A stretch of DNA of 64,000 bases. Origin: a virus. Position numbers and translations under genes: made by a program. This document shows positions 49,059-56,882 of the stretch, piece after piece (position 1 is the first letter of the stretch; every line of letters starts with the position of its first letter). The notes under the pieces were generated by a model that did not search any database, had not been told where the DNA came from, and saw only the letters and a list, made by a program, of their open reading frames with translations. The stretch covers positions 18,745-82,744 of IMG/VR virus record IMGVR_UViG_3300028840_002702; one strand, given 5' to 3'.

Positions 49059-49647
49059 ATGGACTGAGAACATGATTGCTGATTATGTATCAGTTGATGA
49101 ACTCCAAGATGTCGAAGCTCCCGACGGGAAAAAGTATCGCGCAATTGAATCTAAAGAATGTGAAAACTGTGTATTCAAAAATACTACTAAGCCATGCCTA
49201 CCATGTGGTGTTGGTGATACAATTGTTATTGAAGGACAGGTTTATCGTCTTGAAACTGGTTTAGAATGGGAAGAAATAAAAATGATGAAATATCTAGTAA
49301 GTGAAGATTACCAACAAAATGTTTCAACTATGCAAATAATGTTTGATGATCTGTGTAAGAAGCACAAAATTAAAACAAAATTTGTAGCTGAAGCAGAACT
49401 CCCAAGTGATGGAATGGGTGATATCTATATTCATCCAAGCGAAGCAGGTCCTGGAAATGAAAAACCTTACTTTATGATTCTTGGTAATCGAGATGAAATC
49501 ATTTCATGTGAAGGATTGGATAAAGATGCTAAAGTCTATTACCCAGAACATTGTGCTTTAGCTTATTGTGCCGCAGATGGTGACACCGAAGATGTTTTTA
49601 AGACTGAAGAAGAAATTGTACAATGTTTAAAACAATTTGATAATTAA
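49042..49647 (+). CDS. Two-part protein; N-terminus paralogous to 47920 protein
   Basis: 201 residues from the ATG at 49042 with GGAGGAAGAA upstream, overlapping the previous gene. Residues 1-75 match the 47920 protein (K-V-E-W, APDGKKYRA, CENCVF, PC, GDTIVIEGQVYRLE). Residues 80-201 are a different acidic domain (MKYLVSEDYQQNVSTM, IYIHPSEAGPGNEK, CALAYCAADGD). Looks like a duplication followed by fusion. Unknown function. Confidence 0.62.
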   Translation: MSKKVEWTENMIADYVSVDELQDVEAPDGKKYRAIESKECENCVFKNTTKPCLPCGVGDTIVIEGQVYRLETGLEWEEIKMMKYLVSEDYQQNVSTMQIMFDDLCKKHKIKTKFVAEAELPSDGMGDIYIHPSEAGPGNEKPYFMILGNRDEIISCEGLDKDAKVYYPEHCALAYCAADGDTEDVFKTEEEIVQCLKQFDN

Positions 49648-49658
49648 AAGTAATTAAA

Positions 49659-49697
49659 AACCTGTTTAATCTAATAAATAATAAAAACAAACAGGTT
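49659..49697. repeat. Hairpin enclosing a late-promoter-like box
   Basis: AACCTGTTT at 49659-49667 pairs with AAACAGGTT at 49689-49697; the 21-base loop contains AATAAATA at 49673-49680, which begins 31 bases before the ATG at 49704. Confidence 0.5.
49673..49680 (+). promoter_or_regulatory. Late-promoter-like box ahead of 49704 gene
   Basis: AATAAATA, one base from TATAAATA, 31 bases before the start codon, the same offset as at 45740 and 38679. Confidence 0.45.
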
Positions 49698-49703
49698 ATT
49701 TTA

Positions 49704-50246
49704 ATGTCTAAATTTGATGACAAATATTTACAATTGATGGAAGCATTTAAACTTCCATCATCAAAAGATATGGCAAAGCTACTTACTGGGCGATTTGGTA
49801 AGTCAATGTATTTTGAACCATTCAATATTAAATTAGAAGATTATCTCTATTATAATAACGAAGGTTTACCAACTGGCTTTAAAGAAGAATTAAGAGATTT
49901 TCTTATAAGCAAAATATCTGGAGATTATGAACTAAAAGATACTAATTATGGATGGGATCCTGATTACAAAGAATATAGAAATCTAAGTATAGATGGTAAA
50001 GGTAGTAAGGGGAAAGAGAAAAGTTATCCTTCTATTTGGATGTCTTTGCCAAAGTACTCACATGGTAATCAACATGTTGTAAAAATTACGGTATATTATT
50101 ATAGTAAAAGTTATACACCTCTTGCGACACAAACTCTTGCAATACAGACAGACAATAACTTTACTGAAAAAACAATTAATGACCTTTTAACTAAAGTAGC
50201 AGGTAAAGCTACAAAAGAAAAAGAATTAAGGATTTATGGAAGATGA
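49704..50246 (+). CDS. CTS-family protein (copy 7)
   Basis: 180 residues beginning MSKFDDKYLQLMEAFKLP with L11-M-E13. The body has FEPFNIKLEDYLYYN, equivalent to the F-x-FDIxL strand of other copies, then a region with several aromatic residues. ATGA overlap with the next, longer copy. No early promoter ahead. Confidence 0.57.
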   Translation: MSKFDDKYLQLMEAFKLPSSKDMAKLLTGRFGKSMYFEPFNIKLEDYLYYNNEGLPTGFKEELRDFLISKISGDYELKDTNYGWDPDYKEYRNLSIDGKGSKGKEKSYPSIWMSLPKYSHGNQHVVKITVYYYSKSYTPLATQTLAIQTDNNFTEKTINDLLTKVAGKATKEKELRIYGR

Positions 50247-51298
50247 ATAAATTTAATGACAAATACAATAAATTAATGGAATCTTTTAACGTTCCTACAA
50301 TGGATAAAAGACTTGATAAATTTATTGATCGCTTACCTGTTCCAATTAAGGTAGGACCTTTTAGTATTAAAATAAACGAAGATTTTATAAGTAGAGAAAA
50401 CTTAGAAGTAATTAAAGATGCAATAATATTCCCAGAACATTCTGATGATGTGGAAATTAGGATAGTATCCAGACATTACGGTGTTCCGGGGACAAGCACA
50501 GAGGTTGGATTAGTTAATATGTATATTAAAACAACTGACGGTAAAAAGCTTCAATATAATTTTACTATATCACGTGATCTTGAACAAACTTTTGCAAGTT
50601 TCGCAATAGACGACGGTGTCTATCAATTTTATGATGAAATAACATTTGATGAAGAAGCCAAAGAATTAACTGATGATCATTTAAATGCTATCGTTATTAA
50701 AGTTGCTATTGATATTCCGGAAGAAGATTATGATTTAGAAGATTTAGAAGAAGCTTTTAAAATTCCTAAAAATGCTTTTGTTAAAAAAGCAACTGAAGGA
50801 CATGATATCAACTTAGATAAATTTGAAATTGATACTGAAGGAATGTCCAAAGTTAAAGCAGCTTTTGAATTTGCAGATGCTATTAAAAACAATTTATCAG
50901 GTGATTTTGAAATGTCGTTTCTATCTTGGCAACATCCTAGGAAAAAATCAAACGTATTACATACAATCAAGCTAATATTTGATGAAAATAAATCAATGAC
51001 TATTTTAGTTACAACGCTTGATCCAGCTACAATACAATTCCGAGGAGAAGGAAAACCTAAAACATTTAGAGATCTTCAAAAAAGACAACAAAGATACAAA
51101 AACGCTCGATCGAAATTTCAATCACCACAAGAGTTTATAACATTATTTATCTCAAGATTTGATGATGAAACTAAGAAAGCTGGTTCTGGACAAATACGAT
51201 TACTTAACGTTGGTAAAGATGGTAATGTATTAAAATCTGATGTTGTTGAAGAAGAAATTCATAATAGTGCTAAACAGTTTGTAACTGGCAAAAAATAA
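50243..51298 (+). CDS. CTS-family protein, tandem fusion with internal motif (copy 8)
   Basis: 351 residues. N-terminus MNKFNDKYNKLMESFNVP with L11-M-E13; then, at residues 165-175, LEDLEEAFKIP repeats the motif with L168-E-E170-A171-F-K-I-P. Each half has its own FxIxx strand (VGPFSIKINEDF, INLDKFEIDTE), so the protein is two family members joined end to end, with a second possible cut site at the joint. This internal copy supports the motif as the conserved functional element. A terminator follows. Confidence 0.6.
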   Translation: MNKFNDKYNKLMESFNVPTMDKRLDKFIDRLPVPIKVGPFSIKINEDFISRENLEVIKDAIIFPEHSDDVEIRIVSRHYGVPGTSTEVGLVNMYIKTTDGKKLQYNFTISRDLEQTFASFAIDDGVYQFYDEITFDEEAKELTDDHLNAIVIKVAIDIPEEDYDLEDLEEAFKIPKNAFVKKATEGHDINLDKFEIDTEGMSKVKAAFEFADAIKNNLSGDFEMSFLSWQHPRKKSNVLHTIKLIFDENKSMTILVTTLDPATIQFRGEGKPKTFRDLQKRQQRYKNARSKFQSPQEFITLFISRFDDETKKAGSGQIRLLNVGKDGNVLKSDVVEEEIHNSAKQFVTGKK

Positions 51299-51307
51299 TT
51301 TAATTAA

Positions 51308-51336
51308 ACTCCCAGGTTTTCTTGGGAGTATTTTTG
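51308..51336 (+). terminator. Rho-independent terminator
   Basis: ACTCCCAGG at 51308-51316, loop TTTT, CTTGGGAGT at 51321-51329, then ATTTTTGTG. Confidence 0.82.
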
Positions 51337-51359
51337 TGTAAAATTTTTATAAAGATTAT

Positions 51360-51390
51360 TTTACTTTGAATAATTCTATGTTATATTATA
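51360..51390 (+). promoter_or_regulatory. Early-type phage promoter ahead of 51424 gene
   Basis: TTTACTTT, 13 bases, TTATATTATA, 34 bases before the ATG. Confidence 0.78.
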
Positions 51391-51423
51391 TTAACTTAGG
51401 AATATATTAATATAAGGAATAAC

Positions 51424-52005
51424 ATGAAAAACAATTTAACATCTACTATGCAACAAATTGATGTAAGTCCTAAAGATTTCATTAATACTCCAAAAGCAAA
51501 AGAATTAGGCTGGAATATACACAATCATTGTTTTCCTGAAGTTCCATATACATATTTTGCATATTTCCAAGATGTTGAAGATGCATTATCGCTTTCATGT
51601 CATCAAGAAAATTCTCTTAATTGGGAACTTAATATTAAGAAAGACACTGAAGTGGTCACCACATATTTCCTTTCCAAGAACGATGCATATCAATTTATTA
51701 AGATGTTCTTTGGAATTGAAGTCAATGAGTCTTTTGCACGAATTGAGGAACCGGTTAATTGTTGTGATGAACCATTTGTTCGAGATATTTTTTATATTTG
51801 GTCATGTCCAACATGTAAAAGTAGCTTTGATAAGGACGGATGGTATTGTGAGCCATCCCCTGATAAACGATGTCATTACTATTCAAGAGATGGAAAAATT
51901 TCTCTTCGAAATGGTAATACAGTTGATATTCCAACTGACCATGATCCTGAGTATGAAACAGATGATTGCTGCATTTTCTGTGGTGATCCAGATGAAAGGA
52001 AATAA
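51424..52005 (+). CDS. Unknown protein with cysteine-rich C-terminus
   Basis: 193 residues. The first 110 residues have no motif; then NCCDE, SCPTCKSSF, WYCEP, RCHYY and CCIFCGD give ten or more cysteines, probably two zinc sites. AAGGAATAAC precedes the ATG. Unknown function. Confidence 0.62.
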   Translation: MKNNLTSTMQQIDVSPKDFINTPKAKELGWNIHNHCFPEVPYTYFAYFQDVEDALSLSCHQENSLNWELNIKKDTEVVTTYFLSKNDAYQFIKMFFGIEVNESFARIEEPVNCCDEPFVRDIFYIWSCPTCKSSFDKDGWYCEPSPDKRCHYYSRDGKISLRNGNTVDIPTDHDPEYETDDCCIFCGDPDERK

Positions 52006-52006
52006 C

Positions 52007-52213
52007 ATGAAAACTAAAGTAAAAGCTGTAACGGTTAAGAATTCTAAGGAAGTTCCAGAACAGCTTATGGTCAAAGATGGAAAGCTTCTTTGTAAGGATG
52101 GATCTGAACCTGACTTTTCTAATTTTCCAGATGGTGATGTGAGTCTTATTATGACTGAAAGGTTTAAGAGAGATTTGGATGACGTATGGATGCTTAATCA
52201 TTGGGGTGCTTAA
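52007..52213 (+). CDS. Unknown small protein
   Basis: 68 residues from the ATG at 52007, with AAAGGAAATAAC upstream; a longer overlapping frame from 51557 is a shadow of the previous gene. Begins MKTKVKAVTVKNSKEV. Unknown. Confidence 0.58.
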   Translation: MKTKVKAVTVKNSKEVPEQLMVKDGKLLCKDGSEPDFSNFPDGDVSLIMTERFKRDLDDVWMLNHWGA

Positions 52214-52429
52214 ATGGTAATGACTATAAAACCAATAATACCATTTGAAGTATTCGTGATAAGTATGGTTGGTTTATTTATCATCAGTCTTTTATTCATT
52301 GCATGGAAGTCTGTTAATTCCAAGCTCGAAAAGGAATGGCTACTAAATGGTAGTATTATTATAGGTATCATGTGGTGTATTACATTTGTCGCAGTTGTGT
52401 ATGAAAACTGGGATAAAATGTTTCTCTAA
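52214..52429 (+). CDS. Small membrane protein, two transmembrane segments
   Basis: 71 residues starting right after the previous stop. Hydrophobic segments at about 11-28 (FEVFVISMVGLFIISLLF) and 44-62 (LNGSIIIGIMWCITFVAVV), a charged loop between. Unknown role. Confidence 0.6.
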   Translation: MVMTIKPIIPFEVFVISMVGLFIISLLFIAWKSVNSKLEKEWLLNGSIIIGIMWCITFVAVVYENWDKMFL

Positions 52430-52432
52430 AAT

Positions 52433-52463
52433 TTTACTTTATTATAATGTAAGTTATATTAAA
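52433..52463 (+). promoter_or_regulatory. Early-type phage promoter ahead of 52501 gene
   Basis: TTTACTTT, 13 bases, TTATATTAAA, just after the 52214 gene stop. Confidence 0.72.
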
Positions 52464-52500
52464 TTTTATGTGGCAATCTAGATGAAAGGAAATAATAAAG

Positions 52501-52800
52501 ATGAGCGACAACCAACAAATCGTACGATGGGCGAATGCTATCGCCCGGGCAACACAAAAAGTTGAATTCAACAATGAAGCTGCTGAGCTTGGTTGGGAAC
52601 ATGATGAATTTGGAATCATGGCACAAGTGTTGGTCGATGATGCAATGCTTGAAATGGATCCACAATGTATAGGCGAAGACGTTGAAGCTTATGGTGAATT
52701 CCTCGAAAATGATTCTGAAAATTGGTGGCATTGGATTGATCAAACAATCGGCACCGATTGGGGAAAAGTAGCTAAAGTGATTCACGAAGAAGGTTATTAA
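52501..52800 (+). CDS. Unknown acidic protein
   Basis: 99 residues, acidic, tryptophan-rich (LGWEHDEFGI, NWWHWIDQ). Helical pattern. GAAAGGAAATAATAAAG precedes the ATG. Not recognised. Confidence 0.6.
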   Translation: MSDNQQIVRWANAIARATQKVEFNNEAAELGWEHDEFGIMAQVLVDDAMLEMDPQCIGEDVEAYGEFLENDSENWWHWIDQTIGTDWGKVAKVIHEEGY

Positions 52801-52859
52801 TTTAGTAGAAAGAAATGACAATAATTTTGATTCTACCATATCTTAAAAGGAAAAAAGAG

Positions 52860-53033
52860 ATGCCAACAAAACCAACACTCAGAGATGACGCCGAACAAAT
52901 CGTTGATACTTATGGTATGAATGTATGTAGTGAAACCATTTACGAATGGGCAAATGAATTTCTTGTTGATTACTCAGATTTGCAAGATGAAGTATATAAA
53001 GTAATCAGAGAACGAAAAGAAGCTGAAGCTTAA
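52860..53033 (+). CDS. Small unknown protein
   Basis: 57 residues from the ATG at 52860, with AAAAGGAAAAAAGAG upstream; the longer frame from 52815 is not supported. Helical, acidic. Its stop overlaps by 4 bases the end of the convergent minus-strand gene. Not recognised. Confidence 0.55.
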   Translation: MPTKPTLRDDAEQIVDTYGMNVCSETIYEWANEFLVDYSDLQDEVYKVIRERKEAEA

Positions 53034-53620
53034 CGCCAACTAAATGATTTGCCTGGAATAGTTTTAAAGCCGGATATGTCTACTTTAATGCTTGATAAAA
53101 TATTTAAGATTTCTTGTAATTTCTTAGAATCTAATTCATTCCATGGCAACTCAGTGTCAATAACCTCTTTAAATCCACCAACCAATTGTTTCGGTAATTC
53201 ATGACCAAGAACTTGACCAGTATCTAATGTTAGTTCTAAAATGATATCAATTATATCATAATTGAAATCAATAATCATTTTACAATTAGCTACATTACCT
53301 ACATTAATATCAAATGCTTTTGTTATTGTTCTGTTTTCTCTCCAATTATTTGGATCGAGTAAAGGAATTTTTTGACTAATATGTATTTCGTTACCAATTG
53401 GTTTAACTTTAGCACCTTCAGGTACACTGAGTGCATAAGTTAATGTACGTTTCAAATTAATTTTTCTTTTAATTGGACGGAACATTGTAGTAACTTTAAT
53501 ATTATTAAGAAAGTTTTTAAATGGTTCAGTTAAGAATGATACATTCTTTTTCTTTATAGCATCTTTTGGTATTTTAAATGCTTCTTTAAGAATATTATAA
53601 GTTTTAATAAATTGTTTCAT
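53030..53620 (-). CDS. CTS-family protein on the minus strand (copy 9)
   Basis: 196 residues beginning MKQFIKTYNILKEAFKIP with L11-K-E13. The body is unlike the other copies but has a similar length. It is one of only two minus-strand genes and lies inverted relative to every neighbour; a perfect late-type box precedes it on its own strand. That a family member with its own promoter sits inverted suggests independent movement of these genes. Role inferred. Confidence 0.57.
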   Translation of the reverse strand: MKQFIKTYNILKEAFKIPKDAIKKKNVSFLTEPFKNFLNNIKVTTMFRPIKRKINLKRTLTYALSVPEGAKVKPIGNEIHISQKIPLLDPNNWRENRTITKAFDINVGNVANCKMIIDFNYDIIDIILELTLDTGQVLGHELPKQLVGGFKEVIDTELPWNELDSKKLQEILNILSSIKVDISGFKTIPGKSFSWR

Positions 53621-53644
53621 AAATCACCGATTGACCTTTTTGAT

Positions 53645-53652
53645 TATTTATA
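53645..53652 (-). promoter_or_regulatory. T4-type late promoter box for minus-strand gene
   Basis: On the minus strand TATAAATA begins 32 bases before the ATG at 53620. It keeps the offset of the plus-strand copies. Confidence 0.6.
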
Positions 53653-53693
53653 ATCCGAAAGTAAACTTTTGTTAAATTTTTTAATGGGAACAG

Positions 53694-53724
53694 TTTACTT
53701 TGATAAAATCTATGTTATATTATA
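53694..53724 (+). promoter_or_regulatory. Early-type phage promoter ahead of 53782 gene
   Basis: TTTACTTT, 13 bases, TTATATTATA. The divergent region 53621-53781 holds this promoter on the plus strand and the late box on the minus strand. Confidence 0.78.
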
Positions 53725-53781
53725 ATAAGTTATGGAAATAGATATTTCCTTACATTCTTAAACTTAACCGTGGAGAGTAAC

Positions 53782-54243
53782 ATGCAGAATCAACTTATTT
53801 ATGTCTGCCACTTCGACATTATCTGGGAAGACTTCGCAGCTATCTTGGGAGAAATTCACAAGATTGGAGCTGGGAAACAAATCGTCGAAATCGAATGGCA
53901 TGGTCCAGCCGGCGGAAATCCTCTTCTTCAAATTGTTTTCAATGAAGAGCAACTTACAGAATTCTACAAAATCTATACTGGCGCTGATCCAGTTGTAGTA
54001 ATTGACGAAGAAACAACAACACCAATTGCATCTGATTATGATGAATTTCTAAATCTTCATACTATTTCATATTCAATTGATGCAATCAAAAATCATCTGA
54101 AACACGAACTGGTTCATAAGGTTGGCTTAGATGGAATTCCACTTAAAGAAATGTGCGAAGCGCTTGGAATTTCAGATAAATTCTATGAACTTGGTCGTGT
54201 ACAATATGAAGCAATGACTAACCATCTATTTACTGAGGAATAA
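53782..54243 (+). CDS. Unknown protein
   Basis: 153 residues from the ATG at 53782; a GTG at 53770 in frame overlaps the GGAGAG ribosome site, so the ATG is preferred. Alpha/beta with a hydrophobic N-terminal strand (LIYVCHFDIIW). Followed 4 bases later by the next gene. Not recognised. Confidence 0.6.
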   Translation: MQNQLIYVCHFDIIWEDFAAILGEIHKIGAGKQIVEIEWHGPAGGNPLLQIVFNEEQLTEFYKIYTGADPVVVIDEETTTPIASDYDEFLNLHTISYSIDAIKNHLKHELVHKVGLDGIPLKEMCEALGISDKFYELGRVQYEAMTNHLFTEE

Positions 54244-54247
54244 ATAA

Positions 54248-54631
54248 ATGTCAACAAGGGCAATGGTCGGAATTTTGGACGTGGAAACGGGTAAGATCTC
54301 AGCATCTTATTGTCACTGGGCATCAGAGTTGGATGATGAACTCCCTAATTACTGGGATTCAGAACACGGTGCAGAACAATTAGCCTATCATGGTTATATG
54401 TCGGAAATTGATCGGGGTGAAATTGAAGTAACTCCTGGCGCAATTCCTGGTGAAGATACTGAGGAATACTCGGAGTATAAAAATATTACAGAGCTCATGG
54501 AAAAGATGGCAATCTGTGACTATTTTTATATTTGGGAAAATAACGATTGGACTGTGTATGGAGGTTATCACAGTTATCAACTCGGCAGAGATGTATGGGA
54601 TGATGATGAGGATGACGAATACAAAGACTAA
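54248..54631 (+). CDS. Unknown acidic protein
   Basis: 127 residues. The start STRAMVGILDVETGKISASYCHW followed by ELPNYWDSEHGAEQL looks like a nucleophile-type or phage-conserved fold but I cannot name it. The C-terminus is a run of Asp and Glu (DVWDDDEDDEYKD). Coupled to the upstream gene. Confidence 0.6.
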   Translation: MSTRAMVGILDVETGKISASYCHWASELDDELPNYWDSEHGAEQLAYHGYMSEIDRGEIEVTPGAIPGEDTEEYSEYKNITELMEKMAICDYFYIWENNDWTVYGGYHSYQLGRDVWDDDEDDEYKD

Positions 54632-54671
54632 TTCAAGGCAAAAATAAGTTAAAAATAATTTAATTATTGTA

Positions 54672-54702
54672 TTTACTTTTATTCGTTTTGAATTATATTT
54701 AT
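54672..54702 (+). promoter_or_regulatory. Early-type phage promoter ahead of sigma-factor gene
   Basis: TTTACTTT, 13 bases, TTATATTTAT, 17 bases before the ATG at 54719. Confidence 0.72.
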
Positions 54703-54718
54703 ATTAAGGAATGGAATA

Positions 54719-55462
54719 ATGGTTCCATTTTATAACTTAACCAAACTAAAACCAGCAACAACCGGAGGCTACGGGATGCTGAAATTGACAAAAGATGAAC
54801 GCCATGAAAGAATGATCGCAATTCATGGATCGGGAAAACCACTGACTGACCACGTGGATGAAATACTTGCAATTAATGAACAGCTTGTTCAATCTCAAGC
54901 TCGCCACAATGCACGCTTTAACCGAACTGGTCTTGATGTAAATGACTTTATTCAAATTGGTTTATTGGCAATTACACATTGCTGCGATAACTTCAAACCT
55001 GAAGAACATGTAAATGATCTTAACAATCTTGATGAAATTCAAGAGGTTTGGAAATCCTACATGTACAAACGAATCAAAAACAAACAACGTAACTTGAACC
55101 GCCTCAAGAAATACGAAAACGAAAATGGACTTCCAACAAGTCTAGAAGTTGCAACCGCTTCTGATGACGACGATACAAAGCTCCATGAAGTTATCGAAGA
55201 TGAAGGTGCTGATAAGTTTGCTGATTTATTTAGCATGGATTACAAAATCATTGCTGAAATGATTGAATCAGAAACTGTTCTAACAGAACGTGAACGAACC
55301 ACAATTATCCACAAACTTGGATTATGGGATCAACCTATTCTAAAGAATGTTGAGATTGCTGATATTATCGGAGTTACTAAAGCCGATGTCAAAAATCAAT
55401 TTGATCGTGGAATCCGTAAATTGCGGGCACGGTTGATCGAACTTGATCCATCTTTAATCTAA
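54719..55462 (+). CDS. Sigma-70-family RNA polymerase sigma factor
   Basis: 247 residues. DVNDFIQIGLLAITHCCDNF at about 76-95 followed by YMYKRIKNKQRNLNRL fits sigma region 2; LTERERTTIIHKLGL at about 188, then VEIADIIGVTKADVKNQFDRGIRKLRARL (in pieces: EIADIIGVTKADVKN, FDRGIRKLR) is a region 4 helix-turn-helix. A variable linker joins the two parts. It would redirect host RNA polymerase, perhaps to the late box (T4 uses gp55 for that) or to another class. The start has AAGGAATGG upstream. Confidence 0.72.
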   Translation: MVPFYNLTKLKPATTGGYGMLKLTKDERHERMIAIHGSGKPLTDHVDEILAINEQLVQSQARHNARFNRTGLDVNDFIQIGLLAITHCCDNFKPEEHVNDLNNLDEIQEVWKSYMYKRIKNKQRNLNRLKKYENENGLPTSLEVATASDDDDTKLHEVIEDEGADKFADLFSMDYKIIAEMIESETVLTERERTTIIHKLGLWDQPILKNVEIADIIGVTKADVKNQFDRGIRKLRARLIELDPSLI

Positions 55463-55474
55463 TGGAGGTACCAC

Positions 55475-55645
55475 ATGCCAACTAAAGAAACCACAAAACA
55501 CAAGAAAGATCAATACGAAGATTTTAATGATCCACGTATTGATACTAGTCGCCCATTGTATTTCCCGACTCCTGCCCACGAGGACATGATGCGAGACTTA
55601 CGTGACAAACAATTAATCGCCGGAATTGAAGGAGCAGACGACTAA
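55475..55645 (+). CDS. Small unknown protein
   Basis: 56 residues, starting MPTKETTKHKKDQYEDF and containing RPLYFPTPAHEDMM. GGAGGTACC precedes the ATG at 55475, and the next ATG overlaps its stop as TAATG, both strong signs of a gene. Not recognised. Confidence 0.6.
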   Translation: MPTKETTKHKKDQYEDFNDPRIDTSRPLYFPTPAHEDMMRDLRDKQLIAGIEGADD

Positions 55646-55953
55646 TGAATGCTGAAGACCTTGATAAATGTCATCTCACACATAATTTGATTGCACTCGA
55701 ATACCGAAGTTTTGATCAAAATTATCGTGGTGATGATCCAATTGAAGATACTAAACCACTTCAAGCACTTGAAGTAGAAGAAGCAGAAGAGTTTATAGCC
55801 GCAATTATGGGTGACGAAAATAATTCAATTGAAGATCAAATTCGTCATTTAGCAGTTCGTATTGAATACCTTCTACCAGGCGTCAAAGATCTTCCTGAAG
55901 AACAATACGAAGAAGTGATGGAAGCTCTTCGGATTATTAACGTAACAATCTGA
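55645..55953 (+). CDS. Unknown acidic protein
   Basis: 102 residues, acidic, helical (EVEEAEEFIAAIM). GGAG lies inside the previous gene end. Not recognised. Confidence 0.6.
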   Translation: MNAEDLDKCHLTHNLIALEYRSFDQNYRGDDPIEDTKPLQALEVEEAEEFIAAIMGDENNSIEDQIRHLAVRIEYLLPGVKDLPEEQYEEVMEALRIINVTI

Positions 55954-55962
55954 GATCGAACA

Positions 55963-56157
55963 ATGAATGATCCAGTTTTTGGGAATAGAAGTGTTGAGCA
56001 AATAATTAGTGAATTCAAAGATTATCTTGATAAAATGTCTGATGAAGAATTCAACGATATTGTAAAGTTTGCTGAAGCTCTCCCACCAGTCCAAATCATA
56101 TGTCCGTTTGATCACGAGAATGATATTAACGAGAGTTCATTAACGAGTAAAAAATAG
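55963..56157 (+). CDS. Small unknown protein
   Basis: 64 residues, acidic, helical, starting MNDPVFGNRSVEQIIS. Weak GAGATCG ribosome site. The gene ends with two AACGAG copies in its coding 3' end. Not recognised. Confidence 0.52.
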   Translation: MNDPVFGNRSVEQIISEFKDYLDKMSDEEFNDIVKFAEALPPVQIICPFDHENDINESSLTSKK

Positions 56158-56179
56158 TTAAAAAAGTTTTAAAGATTAT

Positions 56180-56210
56180 TTTACTTTGTTAAATAACATG
56201 TTATATTATA
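56180..56210 (+). promoter_or_regulatory. Early-type phage promoter ahead of 56247 gene
   Basis: TTTACTTT, 13 bases, TTATATTATA, preceded by an A-rich stretch AAAAAAGTTTTAAAGAT. Confidence 0.78.
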
Positions 56211-56246
56211 ATATGATTTGGAATACTTAACCAAAAAGGAGTACCA

Positions 56247-56798
56247 ATGAAAAACGCAACCGCAATGCAACTGGCTCAACTCTGTGATGCCAATACCTTT
56301 GAAGCCGCAATCGAATTTGTTGATAAGTTCAACATCACATTCGGAACAAGCATTTCACCAACTGAAGTTGTTCTCGAAATGAACAAGAACGGATACAAGA
56401 TTCCGGTGAACTTTGAATTCGATCACCTCGAAACTTTCTCTAAGGTTCTTCCATGCGGAGTGAAGGGAAAGAAAATGACTGTACTCGTTACAACAAAATC
56501 TGAAATTACTGTCGATCTTTCTAAAGATATTGACCTTCAAATTTTGGCAGAAGTAACTGCTAAGGGTACATCCGAGACCATTAAAAGCATGGTCAAACCA
56601 ACCAAGAAGAAACGAAAGAAATCAATTACCCGGAAAATTTGGACAGCTGAAGATGATGAACTCGTAATGAGTGATGAAAAAATCTCATTGCTGGCCGAAC
56701 TTCTTGGTCGGTCCCAACAAGCGGTTTATAATCGCCGCTATAACCTCCGCAAACAAGCTGCTAACGCAGCCGGTAATGGCCCAGTATTTTTGTGTTAA
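56247..56798 (+). CDS. Protein with C-terminal Myb/SANT-like domain
   Basis: 183 residues. Residues about 1-110 are an unknown alpha/beta domain. A lysine-rich linker (PTKKKRKKSITRK) leads to IWTAEDDELVMSDEKISLLAELLGRS and QQAVYNRRYNLRKQ, the W-T-x-E-D-D-E-x...LGRS-x-x-x-V-x-x-R pattern of Myb/SANT-type DNA-binding helices. A likely DNA-binding regulator. AAAAAGGAGTACC precedes the ATG. Codon use here is richer in GC than its neighbours. Confidence 0.68.
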   Translation: MKNATAMQLAQLCDANTFEAAIEFVDKFNITFGTSISPTEVVLEMNKNGYKIPVNFEFDHLETFSKVLPCGVKGKKMTVLVTTKSEITVDLSKDIDLQILAEVTAKGTSETIKSMVKPTKKKRKKSITRKIWTAEDDELVMSDEKISLLAELLGRSQQAVYNRRYNLRKQAANAAGNGPVFLC

Positions 56799-56816
56799 AA
56801 AAATTATAAAGATGAT

Positions 56817-56847
56817 TTTACTTTGAATAATTCTATGTTATATTATT
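56817..56847 (+). promoter_or_regulatory. Early-type phage promoter ahead of 56883 gene
   Basis: TTTACTTT, 13 bases, TTATATTATT, starting 18 bases after the stop of the Myb-like gene. Confidence 0.75.
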
Positions 56848-56882
56848 ATATCAAAGGAATAACTTAACTTAAGGAATGTTAG

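Noticed and set aside
48647-49144. Minus-strand open frame of 165 codons
   Set aside because: Shadow of the charged repeat protein at 48624; Ser/Arg/Leu low complexity and no ribosome site.
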